A stretch of DNA of 64,000 nucleotides from Alentia gelatinosa (Eukaryota > Annelida > Polychaeta > Phyllodocida > Polynoidae): assembly GCA_950022655.1 (NCBI GenBank), contig OX465579.1, positions 75,651,193 through 75,715,192 of the forward strand, given 5' to 3'. Shown here piece after piece: positions 34,301-47,700 of the stretch. The notes under the pieces are model-generated. The model was given only the letters and a program-made list of their open reading frames with translations, was not told the origin of the DNA and did not search any database. The stretch's first letter is position 1, and every line of letters begins with the position of its first letter. A program made the position numbers and the translations under genes.

Positions 34301-37300
34301 AGGGAGTGAAACATAAACTAATACATGCAGTGACAGCAGCAGACAATCAAACAACATTCCGACTAGATTCTACGTAATCACCTCGCTATCGCTCGGAGAT
34401 TACTACGCCTCTTGTCCTCGGAGATTACGGCCGCTTGTATCTGAAATCAGTTAATATTGCCTATAACAAGACGGGGCATCCTCATTTCTGAATCAAAGTT
34501 ACAAGCTGAAAAGTGCCCTGACAGGGTAAAATGAGGGAGAAACGGTGGATTTTCCTATCAACAAATTGATGTAAACAATGTGGTTGTCACGTAAAAAAGT
34601 TCTACTGTAGAAAGGATTAGGGACAGAAATGCCTTGGACGTGATTGTGAAGTGCTACTCTGATTTGCCTAGGTATGAGCTTTGTTTTGGAACGAAATAAA
34701 AGTTCCTGATCAGTATGGTTTGATTGGTAAATGCTATGGGGATATATCGATTCTAGGGAAATAAATATAGGTTATTTATAAACTTTTGTTTTATCACAAA
34801 GCCAATGCTTGCTATGTACATTGCCGATTTCATCTCACTTTATTCTACTTGGTTAGTGGCTACATTGTATATTATGAGGTTAAGGCGTCAAGGAATAGAA
34901 TATCAGATATGAACTTATTCAGGTGATCTATGGTACGTTTAACGTCTGTTAGATATCCCATTATCATAGATCCCTAAATATTATCATACACACATGCTAT
35001 CAATATAGTTTCAATAATTCTTAAGTGACAATTATGTTAAGAATCAACATGCAATCATATTAATATCAAAACAATAACTACGATATTGTCGTTAGTTCGT
35101 TTTTATATCCAGTATTCAATCATAAACTACTTTCTAAAATTGTTCTTATGGTATTTTTGTGAGTAGAGGGCCTGGATGAGGTGTTTGGGGAAACATATTT
35201 ACCCCCAGGTCGTCTGTACCTACCCGCACCCACCCCACACATGCCCGCCGCCCCACGAGCATGCGCACTAAGCATTTACCTCACCACGCATGTGCGTGCG
35301 GCTGCACGTGGCGGGATGCCCTCTGGCTGGGGCGTTGTCTGTGTCGACGTAACGGGACACAAAGGCATCACAAGCACAGCGAGGAAAGACAAACAGCATG
35401 CCGACGTGCTTCAACGTGCGCGTGCGGCGTGCAAGTGCGCGCGTGTGACGCCACGCTATCTCTGTCAGTACGTGGTGGTGTTATTATCATTCTTTTAATC
35501 TGTTTATTTACACTGGTGATCTGAGGGAAAATATTAAGTCAGTAATCAAACATTTTAAACCACCTACCACAGCATGGCAGGTGGATGACAACTCCAGTAG
35601 AACGTACTGAACCTTATCGATATAAGGGAAATTTTAGGAAAACACTTGTTTACCCGCGAATTGATGCAATACTGAACGCTGTCGAAGTTATTTACATGAA
35701 CACACGAAATAAATTTTAGCTGAGCCATTGATGGTTTGGATAAAGTAGAAGTAACATGGCCTCTGAAAAACATGTTGAATAGATTAGACATCAGCTTTTC
35801 CAGTTACGCACAACTTGAGTGACGACCGATTTTAGTGCATTAAACACCGAAATAAAGGGGTTTCCATTTTTGAAATAGAGCCATTTATATTTTCTTCGAT
35901 TACATATGCATAAATCCAGGAAATCCCTAAAAGTTATCAGTACCATGCAATGTTAATAGTATCGATATGGGATGAAAAATCTATGTACTTTACGCACGAC
36001 AAAAGCTCTCTGCTTTAATCGACTTGCGCACAGAGGAAGACTGAGAGCATAAAACACATCATAATTAATCACCAACCCACCCTTCCTCACCAGTCTCATT
36101 CGCACACTAAAACCCAGTCCTGACACTCGATATCTCCCGCGATGCTCACTGTGAGACGCTTGACAGGCGTCTATTAGTGATGTCACGGGAGCTACTCGTC
36201 ATGCGCAGAGCCGTCAGAGCGAGTAACGCCATCTGACGTCATTTATTTGTTCTTACCCGACTGTGAAATAGTTGACAGTTGGCTGTCAATAAAATGAAGC
36301 CGCTGTAGCTGTGTCCGTAGTGAGATAGGGTGGAAACGACAGCCTGATGGCGACTGGCGAGCCAACCCAGAGCAGCTCGCGCGGGTTAGAGCAGGCAAGA
36401 ACAGAAACCCAGAGGCTCGTTAGTGATTGACTCATTGACAGCGGCCTGGTAGGACAAAACACATGAGACGTGTTTTCATATTTATTAACATTTCAAATAA
36501 CAGATTTAATGCCAATATCAACATGACAATTGTAATCCTTATGATAGAGGCCATATATGTACAGGGAAAGAAGTATTAGTAATATGAAAAAATGCTATGT
36601 GAATCTGCCCCATTTTCTACCTTTGACATGTTTGACGGCAGTAAGGCATGTGGTTATCTTTAACCTTGACTGGAATACAATCTCCTCATCTGAATGGCGG
36701 GATTCCATTTCCCTATGACAGATTTTCCCCTGCAATTGTTGGCCACCATTTCTCCTATTGAGGTACAGAATCTTATGAGATTTCATTGTTAAACATGTTA
36801 AGTGGATTTGGTGTTATGTTAAGTGGAATTCACATGGTGGGATGCATGTACCTCATATGGTTCAAAATCTCATGAGATACTGTTCCTCTTGTAGTGGGGT
36901 GGGGATCCAGCAGTGTTTTGTCCATTTTTCGGAATGTGGCGCGGAGAGTCAATCGTTACTGTGTAGTGGTTCCGGGAATCGCCGCACACGAGAGTGGCGA
37001 AGCGGGGGCCGGGATTACGTAATGCTGGGTATATATACTCAGCGTTCACAGTAGGTCGACAGGCTGTCCCTGCACGTCTCTCCACAAGAGCAGACCCTTG
37101 GGGCCTCACTTTGCAGGCAGGTTCTCATAACCTTCCTGGTGGTTAGGCGAGTCTTTTAGATTTGCCTCTCCAGCGTTACCTGGCACACCGTGCTGGGGTA
37201 CTGTACTTGTGGAAGTGATCTTCTGAGATCACTTCGGGAAGTAATTGTAATAAACATTCCTGTTTATTAAAGGCATGGAGTTGTGTCTTGTGTGACTAGG

Positions 37301-40300
37301 TTAGTTCATACTTTCCGAAAACTGAACCAACCTACATAATAGTACATAGGGTGGGACATCGCCAGGAACTAGTGTTCCGGAGATAGATCTTCCGACCGCT
37401 AGCTAGGTGGCGACCACCACACTTTTAAGGAGTATATGTCGTTAACAATTGCAGGGGGAAAACATGTCTCAGGGAAATGGAACCCTATACTTTAGATGAA
37501 CATATTGTGTTCAAATACAGAATCTCACCAGGATTTTTCTCAGAAAAACACACTCTGAGGTACCTGAATCCTATTGTGTGAATGCCACTTTAAGTGCGAT
37601 TTTCTAGTAGAGACCAATGTACCTGACATGGGTGTACCACAAACCTTTTATCTGGGCACCGTTTAACAAGTGCTGACCTGTACTTGCTACTTCTCCTAGG
37701 ATCAGACTAGAAATCCAAGACATATCTTAGGACGAAAGTCCTTTCCAATTTAACAAGTGGTGTCCCCCGTAGGGTGTGAAATCATGTATAATTAGTCTCC
37801 TATGACTGAATTCGGTCTTGGGCTAGGACAAAACAGGCTGTAAGACAGTTGTGGGACCCTGTGGAAGAGAGTTCCTAAGAACTGCAGGTAGTACCACATA
37901 GTGGGGTTTATGGAAACTAATTTCATAATTTTCAATTATCAACAAATCTAACTAAATATTTGAAGCCATTTGCCCTCTAACACTGGCGATTTGTATTACA
38001 AACCATAATATACATATTGCCTGTAGTTAAATTGATAAATGAGGTTGTTCTCTGTGAATTTGAATCATTTAAGACACCTATATAGGTGTCCCCCATCTAG
38101 GACCCCCTTTTGGGTATGTGGAGGACAGTTTGTAAGATGTGGGTCAAATTTGTTAAACACTTTTTGACAATTAGGGGGCTGTTTAATAAACTACGAACGA
38201 GAAAAAAGTCTCCAAGAGTTGTCCTTGGGGCAATAGTGTTGTATAAAATAATGTGCTGTAAACAGAAGATATTTTGACAATAAGAGTAATCTAAATCACT
38301 TACAAGGTGTTGTCTACAAATGCGTTCATCTAGATAACATCTTCTTTCTTGTCATACAATACTAAATGTAAAAGAAATCGTCCAGGATGTCGTTTATCGT
38401 TAAAGTTATCATATCGTTCAGACCAGCACCAGAAACGAACGAACTTTATTCAACAGCCCCCTGGCTAAGATCCTTGGCTGAGACAGTCCCCCCGCTAAGA
38501 TTGTCTTAGTAGTTAAACGCAAACTAGGACCTCTCTTACAGGCATACTCTCGTAGGACCACATTGTTAAACTCCCCCCTGGTCTCCGACTATTCGTCCTT
38601 TGATACGAAAATCTTAAATGGGATTCACACGGTGGGATCCATGTACCTCACAAAGTGTCTGTCTGAGACAAATCCTATTGAGATTTGGTACTGTAACACA
38701 ATCTCCTCGTGTGAATGACAGGGTTCCATTTTGCTGAGACAACTTTTTTCCCTTGCAATTGTCGGCGACAATCACCCCTAAAAAGGAACAGAATCTCATG
38801 AGATTTCGACTTTAAACAGGTTTAAAATCTATAGGGGCATTTTTGTGAGACAAATGGACCTGCTGCGACCATGTACCTGCCCTAGCCAATAGGAGGCCAG
38901 CAAGCATAATTACATGTTTGTAACACCCTTCACATCAAGGGTAATTGAGTCCCAAGGTGAGTGGTCACTGTGACTATGTCTGAGATTATGTACCAGGTGT
39001 GTCCTCCCATGTGAATCAAATTCGCCATTTTTCCTTGAGACTGATAAAAGTACTTAGCCATGAGAATTTTTTTACCAAACGAGAATTGTCTGAGACTAGA
39101 GAAAGGGTGTGAAGTACACCAGTCTCAGGTACATGAGTCTCTTCGTGTGAATCCCACTTTATGTCATTGGCTTTTACCAGTCTCAAGGAAAAATGGCGAA
39201 TTTGATTCACATGGAAGGACACAACTGGTACATGTATAGTCTCAGACACAGTCACAGAGTACACTCACCCTGGGACCAAAGTTCTGTTGAGGTGAATATT
39301 GTGAAAAACATGTGACCTCCCTGGCTAAGTTAGGTACACAGTCGGTGGCTCATTAGTGGGTCCATTTGTCTCATCAAAATGCCCCTGTAAATAGTAAACA
39401 TGTTTAAAATCAAAATGTATGAAAAGATGCCCATGTATATTAGTATGATAACATTGTGTTTTTCATTTTACTGTAATCACAACCGATACAATATTTTTCA
39501 AGTGAAGATAAATGTAATTGCTATGCGGAACACCTTGCTTAGCTTTGCTGTAAGGGTAAACCACACCGGACATTCTTGGCTGAATACTATTACAGGTTAA
39601 ATACAAAAATGAACAAAATGGCAGCCCAGTGAATGGGGTAAATAAAAGTAAGACAAAATAGGGCATTCCAGTCCGAGCAAAAGGGGTCTGTTTCCTAGGA
39701 ATAGTCCACTTCACAGGGTAGTCCGCTAGTGTGTATGTTAGTTGTAAATGTATTGTTTTCTTTCTTACTAATTGCATGAATCCTAGCAATACGCCAGGCG
39801 TGTTCAAGAATAGTAACTTAGATTCTTTATATCAGTGACCTGGGTCTAATCCTTACATATCATTACAAGAAACCCTCCTGCACCTAACAACAGAATCAGT
39901 AACGCTGAGCAGTCTTGAATTATGTCACAGATCAATAAGTCACTTGACAGTGTTGAAAATCATGGATTAGGTCTTATCCTGTGGTCAGACATTAAACAAT
40001 CACGCTGCTGCAGGGCATTGATAAAGTATAACCTGTACGTAAGAAAGCCAATTTCCACTGGCCGACGAAAACAGCACTGATTAATGGAGCTTTCCTAAAA
40101 GTCGGTCGGTGGTGGCCAACGCCTGCACGTCAGTATCTAAAAATCGGTGAGGATGTAGTGCATACGCCCGTTTCAATTGGCCGATCTTTTGGCACCGATC
40201 TGCAGCCAGGAAGCAGCAATAGATTTTTTGGGGCATACTGGTCGACGTGAAATCGGTTAATGAAAACGATAGAATGCTCACAGATTAATTTTGCATATAT

Positions 40301-43300
40301 TATGTAACTAAACCAATCAAATCTGTGTATAGCAGGATAATACAGTGGAAAGAATGCATGTGAGCACCCTCACTGATAAATGTGTACCAATATACAGTTG
40401 GTGACTCAAAAAGTATGTGCCATTTTTGTCGGCCAATGGAAACGGGCTTTCTGCCTTGTTTCTGCCACATTTAACCAGTCTATAACGACTGAACTGTCCT
40501 CCAAACGCAATGATCATCGCAAGCCTCATTGCATAATCTATGCACAATTAGTCAGTGAACACTTCTCTGCATGTCTGTTCTCATGCACTGATCTGTCGTT
40601 GGTGGTTCCCGACTGCAGATCGGTGGTGAATAGTCGGCCTGTGGAAAATGGCTTATGGGCATTGGAAAGATTAGGTCATCTGTAGTTTGCACAGTAGCTG
40701 GACCGGCTTTGCTTAAGCTACCAAGGTCAAGGTGTGACATCAGCTTCATCGAATATAACGTAAGCTATAAAACACATATGGAATGTATACCGGTATATAG
40801 ATGGAGCTCGCCAGTACCTATATACTGTGTGCTGAATGCAAAGCCATAAAGTACCATTGTAACGAAGGAGGCCCCTGGTACCTTGTGTACACTGCTCTGC
40901 TCTGAGTGATCCTCCAGGGTACCAGCATAAAGAGAGATAAAGAGAGAGATAAAGAGGGAAATAGAGAGTGAGTGAGAGAGTAAGTAAGTGAGTGAGTAAG
41001 TGAGTGTATGCGTGAGTGAGTGAGTGAGTGAGTGCAAGAGAGAGGGAAGATGTATAGAGAGGAGTAGGATTTGGGACGGGTTTGACGACCCTCAATAGGT
41101 ACGCGTGCTCTGACCAAAATAAAAAGCGGAAGCCTCCCGTGTGAAGTCATGCGTGACGGAGCGGGTGTGACGGCGCAAAGTCGCCTGACGCGCCCCGCGC
41201 GTTTCCCACACGTCACGTGGGAAAGGGACGCCGGGAAGGGGTGCGGGTGGGAGACGGGGCATGGGGAGGAGTAGGACGGATAGGGGCATGGGAGGGGGTG
41301 GGGAGTGACGTAGTATAAGCTGGAGGGGGACGGGGGTTAATGAGGGAGTTCCAGGAGGGAGAAGAGAGGAGGGACCCAGTCGGAGAAGCAGGGTGGGAAA
41401 AAATATCGTCTGCTTGTTAATGCACATTGAAATGACATTTCTTTCGATGTGATTCCGTAATTAGCCGTTAGAACTGTGCATGCGCTACTAGCGTTGGGCG
41501 GGTTGGAGCATGGATACGGGGGTGTGAATGTGTGAGGGTGTGAGGGGTTCCCTGAGGGACTGGTGGCTGTGACGGGAGGGGCACACAGACGCCCTGAAGA
41601 CTGGTTCCCATGGGAACGGACCCTGGAGGAAGGAGACTCTTTGCCCGCCCCGCGTATAGCGATGGGAACGCCCCCTGCTGGCGCCCAGCGAGGGATAACC
41701 GGGAACCGGGAACGCCTTGCCCCACACGACTGAAACCGGAAGTAGTAAACCTTCTCTGATTAAGATTTTCACACTCGTGGTGTCGCAATTAGGAGCGCGC
41801 ACGTAACCGAAGACATTCAGCTGAAGAGCATCTTATTGTGGCTATATTTATTTATCCTACCCCTAATATAAAATCCCATAGGCTTAACATTGGGTTTCCG
41901 TATGCCACGCTGACTGGCATACAGAGTTTTATATGCCACTAGTTGCATACAGCATTGTTATCACGTTATATTCCAAAATCGAGGAGATAGGGTAGGATAA
42001 AATCAAAACCTGATTCGTTTTAATCTTGGCCACCGCATTCTACTCCTGAAGTTTTGGCTCCGCACTTCACTCGGCTTCGCCTCATGAAGTCACTTTGCCA
42101 ATCTCCAGTCGTGGAATACGGTGGACAAGATTAAACCTCATCCAGTTTTACGAGAGTATCATATAGCTAGTAAAAATTATGTTCAACCTTCTAAGGGGTG
42201 CACCGGGCAACATGGTGCACATCAGCCAAAGAATATCACGAAAGTGAGAACTGCTATTCATTTTTGTAGGTCTATGCTCAGTTTGATTTCTGTAGTTTTG
42301 GTATCCCCTTGACCTGAGACTTGATTCTCAAGTTCTAAGTAAAGGTCCGTTTCCATTGGCCGAGGCAAACTAAAGTCTGTTGGTGGTGCCACTGACTTTG
42401 CGCCGGTATAGAAAAATCGGTGAGGGTAGTAGATTTCACTCAGTGACCAAGTTTTCACTCAGTGGTAGGTGGTGCCCCATTGCATAATCTAAACAGAAAA
42501 AGCCGTTGGTCATTTGACGAGCTGGGTCGTTTCCATTGACCGATTTTGGGTCAGCAGTGCCAAAAGTCCGTCAGTGGCTCCTGACTCTAGATCGGTGACG
42601 GGAAATCGGCCAATGGAAACGGGCCTTAGGTGTGACAGTGTGGGATTGCACATGTTGCGCTGACGGTGTGGGACTCCCCCGGACGGCAGGGCACACAGGT
42701 GATAGCGAGGTGGGGATGCAGGTAGCGCAGGGTCATGCATATCGCCTGGGCTCAATCATAACATCATGATAGCCGTAAATTAGAGTCAAAGAGGTCAGCG
42801 TGTTTTTCCCAGGAACCTGAGTGGTGGCTGTTGTACATATGAACTCTTATGCTAGGGTACTAGTGCGTCTGTTTGACTGTCACGCCTCTCCTTTTTCCGT
42901 CAATGAATAGGAGTGGTGAGATGCAATTATATTAGTGGTTTTTTTTGCTTAATTATCAACTGACTGAAATGACCAACTTTTATAATCTTATTAAGGCTAT
43001 TGGTGGTTTGAGCAGAACAATGATGGTTTAGATGTTATTGTTTTGTATGATATAGAAGTCACTAGTGGCATATACCAATACAGTAGAGTCCCAATAAACC
43101 GGGTACCCCTTTCTCTAAGCCAAAGTACATCACGTTGAGGAGGGTTCCCCTCGGTAAGGTGAACCAAATGGTTATATGATACATGAAATATATATACCTA
43201 TGACTGTATGTCCTAAATATACCTCCCGCTCATATCCATGTCGCGCTTATGGCCATACAACACGTATGAGGCGTACGGGGTATGTCATTGGCGTACAGGG

Positions 43301-44138
43301 TATGTAAGGCGGCAAAACTGGACACTTCGTCTAAAAGCGGAGGTTACCAATACTATAATGATACGAAACAGGTATACTGTGTCTGCACTTGATAAATACC
43401 TCTGCCTTCGACTTCAGATCGTCTGATCGTCAATTTTACCGCGTCTTTATCTCGTATACAGCCACAGTGACCCTGTTTCTGTATGGTATACCTCACCGCT
43501 ATATCAGCCTCAGGCGTACAAGACTGACATGACTCCCTACCCACGCTGAAATGTTCGCACTATCTTCATCAACAACTGACTATGTTAACCAGAATGTAGC
43601 TTATTGAGAGAACTGTTTTTAGCTGGTTACCCATTATTTATTGCCTACACGTGCGATCTGTTATCAGAAAAAGACCCGGTGTAGGATGTAAATAGCCTAC
43701 GTTTGTTGCTGTTTAAACAAGGCTGAAGCTGTGCCTCTCATTCAATAGGACCACACCGCAGATATTACAGCATTTTAACCCTGAACTGTATATGATTTGG
43801 GAATATTTATTTCTGACATACTTACTTATACTACCCTACAGGAGAAGATGGTATCACCCAACATCCGCACCTACCAGGATCACCTACAGACACACACCAA
43901 GGAGGTAGCGTCCAAGCTGCGTTCCGTCGAGCCGGAGCGTTTCCTGTCCATCGTCGACCACATCCGGTCGATCGGCTGTACGGCGGTGGACTATCAAAAG
44001 GCTGACATGATGATGAAGGTAGGATAAACTAGTATACACCCATCAAGTAAGAGGTCGTTATTCCACCCCTATATCCCCACGTACTGAATGCATGTAGTTT
44101 GAACATTTGCCAGCCTAGGTGATATATATATATATATA

Positions 44139-44214
<76 letters not shown>

Positions 44215-44724
44215 TATTGAAGAAGAGTATTCATATTTATTTTCTGTGGAATATTTTTAGCACTGACCTATCACGCGAATTGAATTTCAAACAAGGTTTC
44301 CATTAGGACAAATACTAATAGGAAATTATGGTACATAGTTACAAAGGAATTAATGTCTTACCGTCGCTTGTATGGTGACCCTGACGCTTCCCCTTCTCAC
44401 TGTCGAGTCATTTACAATATACTGACCTTCAATAGTCTGGACTTAGATGGAATCGTTTCGCTTTCCTTGACAGAGCCCTACGACGGACCCGCTCATAAAG
44501 TGTTTCTGGAGGATCTGGGGTCAGGAGCAGATAGCTTGTAAAGTGTTTCCTATTGCCATGGCCAGCAGAACTGTAAATAAAATCGGACCCATGTTCTATA
44601 ACATGACCCCCCACGTACACACCCTGGATCCGTCCCTCAACTCCCTCACACACGTGCCCATTAAGGAGGGCCTACAGAGCATCATCAAGAGCCTCAAATC
44701 GCAGGACGTCAATGGAATAGGTGA

Positions 44725-44759
<35 letters not shown>

Positions 44760-47700
44760 GTTTTGATATTTCATTATATTTTTATGGAATCCCTCTATTG
44801 GAGTTTTTCTCCAAAAGACAAAAACCCTCAGACGCTTTTTTTTTTTAATTTGCTCGTTATGGACCCGTAGATGTGTTGCATTTAGGCATATACAGAAAGA
44901 TAGTTTGTCTCCTCCGCAGCTATGACTAATAGCCGGACTCGGGACTCACCTGCACTCTTGGAGGTCATCAGTTATGATGGCCTCATACATTTATAGATAA
45001 GACACTAAACATACCACTTGTGACCTGAGCCTTTAATGTATACAAAAGCCAGCTCTCTATAGCTTTCGGTTTATTGTAGGTCAAAGCCCATGGTAGAAAC
45101 GTAATGATTGTAGTTATTATCAACGTATGTCGGCAATGAGTGGATATCTAAGGGCGATGTTTTATTGGCATCAATTTAGTCTGGTTCTGGAAAATGTTGA
45201 ATCGCAAGTAAGTCACTGATTGACAAAAACTAGGCCATGGCCAGTAATGCAGGTGAATTTCTGGATAAGCGGAAGGTTACAACTCACGATCACCCGGTCT
45301 CATCTAGTAGGGCGTGTGGTGACTCTAGGTCTGAACCGCATGGGCTACGACTGCACCCACATCGAGCAGTATGAGATGCGATTTGGGCAGACTTTAAGGT
45401 GAGCTGGTGTCGCGGACGCAGCACGCATGCGCGGGCCGGCGGCGCCCCCTGTTAACAGGCGCCGACACTAGTCGTCCCGAGGCGTGGGAGCCGGCCAAGT
45501 GGCGCGCTTCGATTTTCGCCGCCTACAAAGGGCACGCTCCATATTTACCCAAGTGGTTGGTAACCTGCGGCCGCCGTAAGAGCGGCATCAGGCGCAGAGC
45601 GATATGCAGTAAGAAGACACGCGTGTCTGTCCCCTACCTTCTACTGTGTGCCTGTCTGGAACTTCCTACTACCCATCTCCTACGTCCCACTGTCCGCCTC
45701 CTGCCTCCCACTGTCTGGCTCTTGCCTCCTACAGTCAGCTTAGTGCTGCCTCCTATACTACTCCCCCCTGCGCCCATCTGTCTGCTTCATGGCTCTCGTA
45801 GTCCAATAACCACCTTGTATTTTGGCTGCCATCCGCCTTACACTCTCCCTGTCTCTTGTCTCCCTCTGCACACCCCGTATCTCTCTCTTTCTGCTTGTTG
45901 CCTACCTTTTTAACTCCCAATGCACGCCTGCTGCCTCCTACTATTCCCTGCTTCCGGCCCCTTGACCCCCACTATCCACTTTCTCCCCCAAAACCCCTGC
46001 CCTGCCTCCCTCTCTTCCAGCCACCTGTGTACCCCTTACACCACCTTTCTCCTTTAGTCTCCCCCATCTTCCTTACCTCAAAATTCTTTCGTAACCCTTG
46101 ATGCCGTCGCCCCATTTGCCAAATCTATCCTTTTTCCTTCAGTTTCTCCCTTCTTGCTACCCTCATTCATTTTCTCTTGCATCTCCTTTCTCTTTTGGTG
46201 TCTCAACTCCAGCTGTCTCCACCCCCCTCCCCCCCCCCCCCACCCCACCCCCCACTCACCATACCCATTATCCTTCCACTCTCCTTCTTCCCTCTCACCC
46301 TATTTTTGCTATCTCTCGATTCTTCAGTCTCTTTCCCCTCGTTGTCCTGACCTCATCTCCATTGTCTCTCCATTCCACTTCGCCTTCCCCGCACAGAGTC
46401 CATTACGCAGCCTTACCTGCCAACTTCACACAAAAACAATACCCTGAGCACAACGACAAAAGTACCTGCTTAGATGTGTTCATTGTGACTGCGTCCAAAC
46501 ACGCCCTTGTTATGTGATCCAGGTGCTAATTGGAGGTGCGCTTTGTGTTACTTCCTCAGTCCTTCTGAAAAATGGCAAGCTATGGACAGGCTGGGGGCTG
46601 GCGATGGGGCTATTGTTGGAGGCTTTCTTACTGGCCATTGACACCTCGACAGCAAAGTATCAAATACCGCGGCACGGGAGGAGATATCGCGGGATCTGAG
46701 TTAAAAAGACTTCTTTCTCAAGCCTCCCTAAGAGAAGATTTAATGATAAAAAACGCACGGAGACCTGTGATGTTAGTCAAGAAGATGTGTGTTGACATGG
46801 GTGCTGGGGGATGGAGGCGTGGTGGGTGGGAAGGGAGGAGGGAAAAGGCTGAGATTTCCAAGAAATGTCCTCGCTTATATGTTGCATCTTTTAGCGAGCA
46901 GAACTCGTGAGGCTGCCATCAAAAACACACCGAGCAATTCGGTGGGAACAGAACAACTGTGGAGCTGCTCACTGCATTCAGGTCTATTTAAATCAATGAA
47001 GCGATTATTCACTGGGAGAGAGGATTACATCGCCCATGTCAGAACTCAGCCAGCTTTGGCACCCGCCCATATATGAACTGGACGATGGCCAATTTGTTTC
47101 TCGCCGACGTTGCCTCTTCATTTGATGTGCGGTAATTAATTATTCATCCTCGATGCTTTTACCCGCGTGTGTGATTCAGTGTTGGCAGGGGAGTAAACAG
47201 AGGGGAGAAGTGAGGGTAATGGTAGTGGGGAACAGTTGGACAGGGTGGAGGGCGCGTGTGTGATAGGGGGAATATAACCGAGTTAAACAGTAGGCAGAAA
47301 GGGGGAGTTATTCAATTCATGGTTAAGAGGAGACACAAACGAGAATGGGGAGATATATGATAAAAAGAAACTGAGCACAACTATATACAAAAATTAATAT
47401 GATGTAGGTTATTTGATACTTGACGAAGAGGAGAAATGAGCCTGGAGGGAAAAAGGGAAAAAGGCAATGCATGATAGAAAAGAAATGAAGAAACTCTTGA
47501 AATAGGGAAAAAGAAGATGATACTCCTCATTACACGAAAGCGATTTAGGTCGAATGGAATGATAGAGTAGATAGGTTGGAAAAGTTATTTTAGGTTAGCA
47601 TATGGACATCTCAATGAAAATGTAGTCCTTTTAAATCAACCAATTGCAATTAAAGAAGCCCGCATAGTCTAGGATGACAATCATGATTTTGCATTTTTGG

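Larger units (their letters stand above)
31435..43841. other. Gene 1, 12.4-kb intron packed with transposons
   Basis: Phase 0 intron. It contains in order a minisatellite split by an antisense LINE tail, a MITE-E, a 740-bp TIR element, a MITE-C interrupted by a solo LTR, MITE-G, more MITE-C-related DNA, a long-TIR element, MITE-A, a GTGA microsatellite, MITE-B with hairpin H4 and another MITE-A. A CpG-rich patch lies at ~35,200-35,460 and another at ~41,140-41,260. No exon was found. Confidence 0.65.

Noticed and set aside
35181..35524. Overlapping plus-strand ORFs in a CpG-rich intronic patch
   Set aside because: Two frames are open at once with no motif, as expected from base composition.
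40727..41427. Overlapping minus-strand ORFs near 41 kb
   Set aside because: They cross a GTGA microsatellite and CpG-rich DNA. The Ser/Leu/Thr repeats reflect the microsatellite.
45407..46517. Several Pro/Leu-rich ORFs of 80-168 codons
   Set aside because: They overlap in different frames across a pyrimidine-rich tract, so openness follows from composition.
46960..47143. Possible exon reading TRPYMNWTMANLFLADVASS before GTAATT
   Set aside because: The donor is weak, and its phase does not fit exon 8 or the exon at 48,832. An in-frame stop is close upstream.
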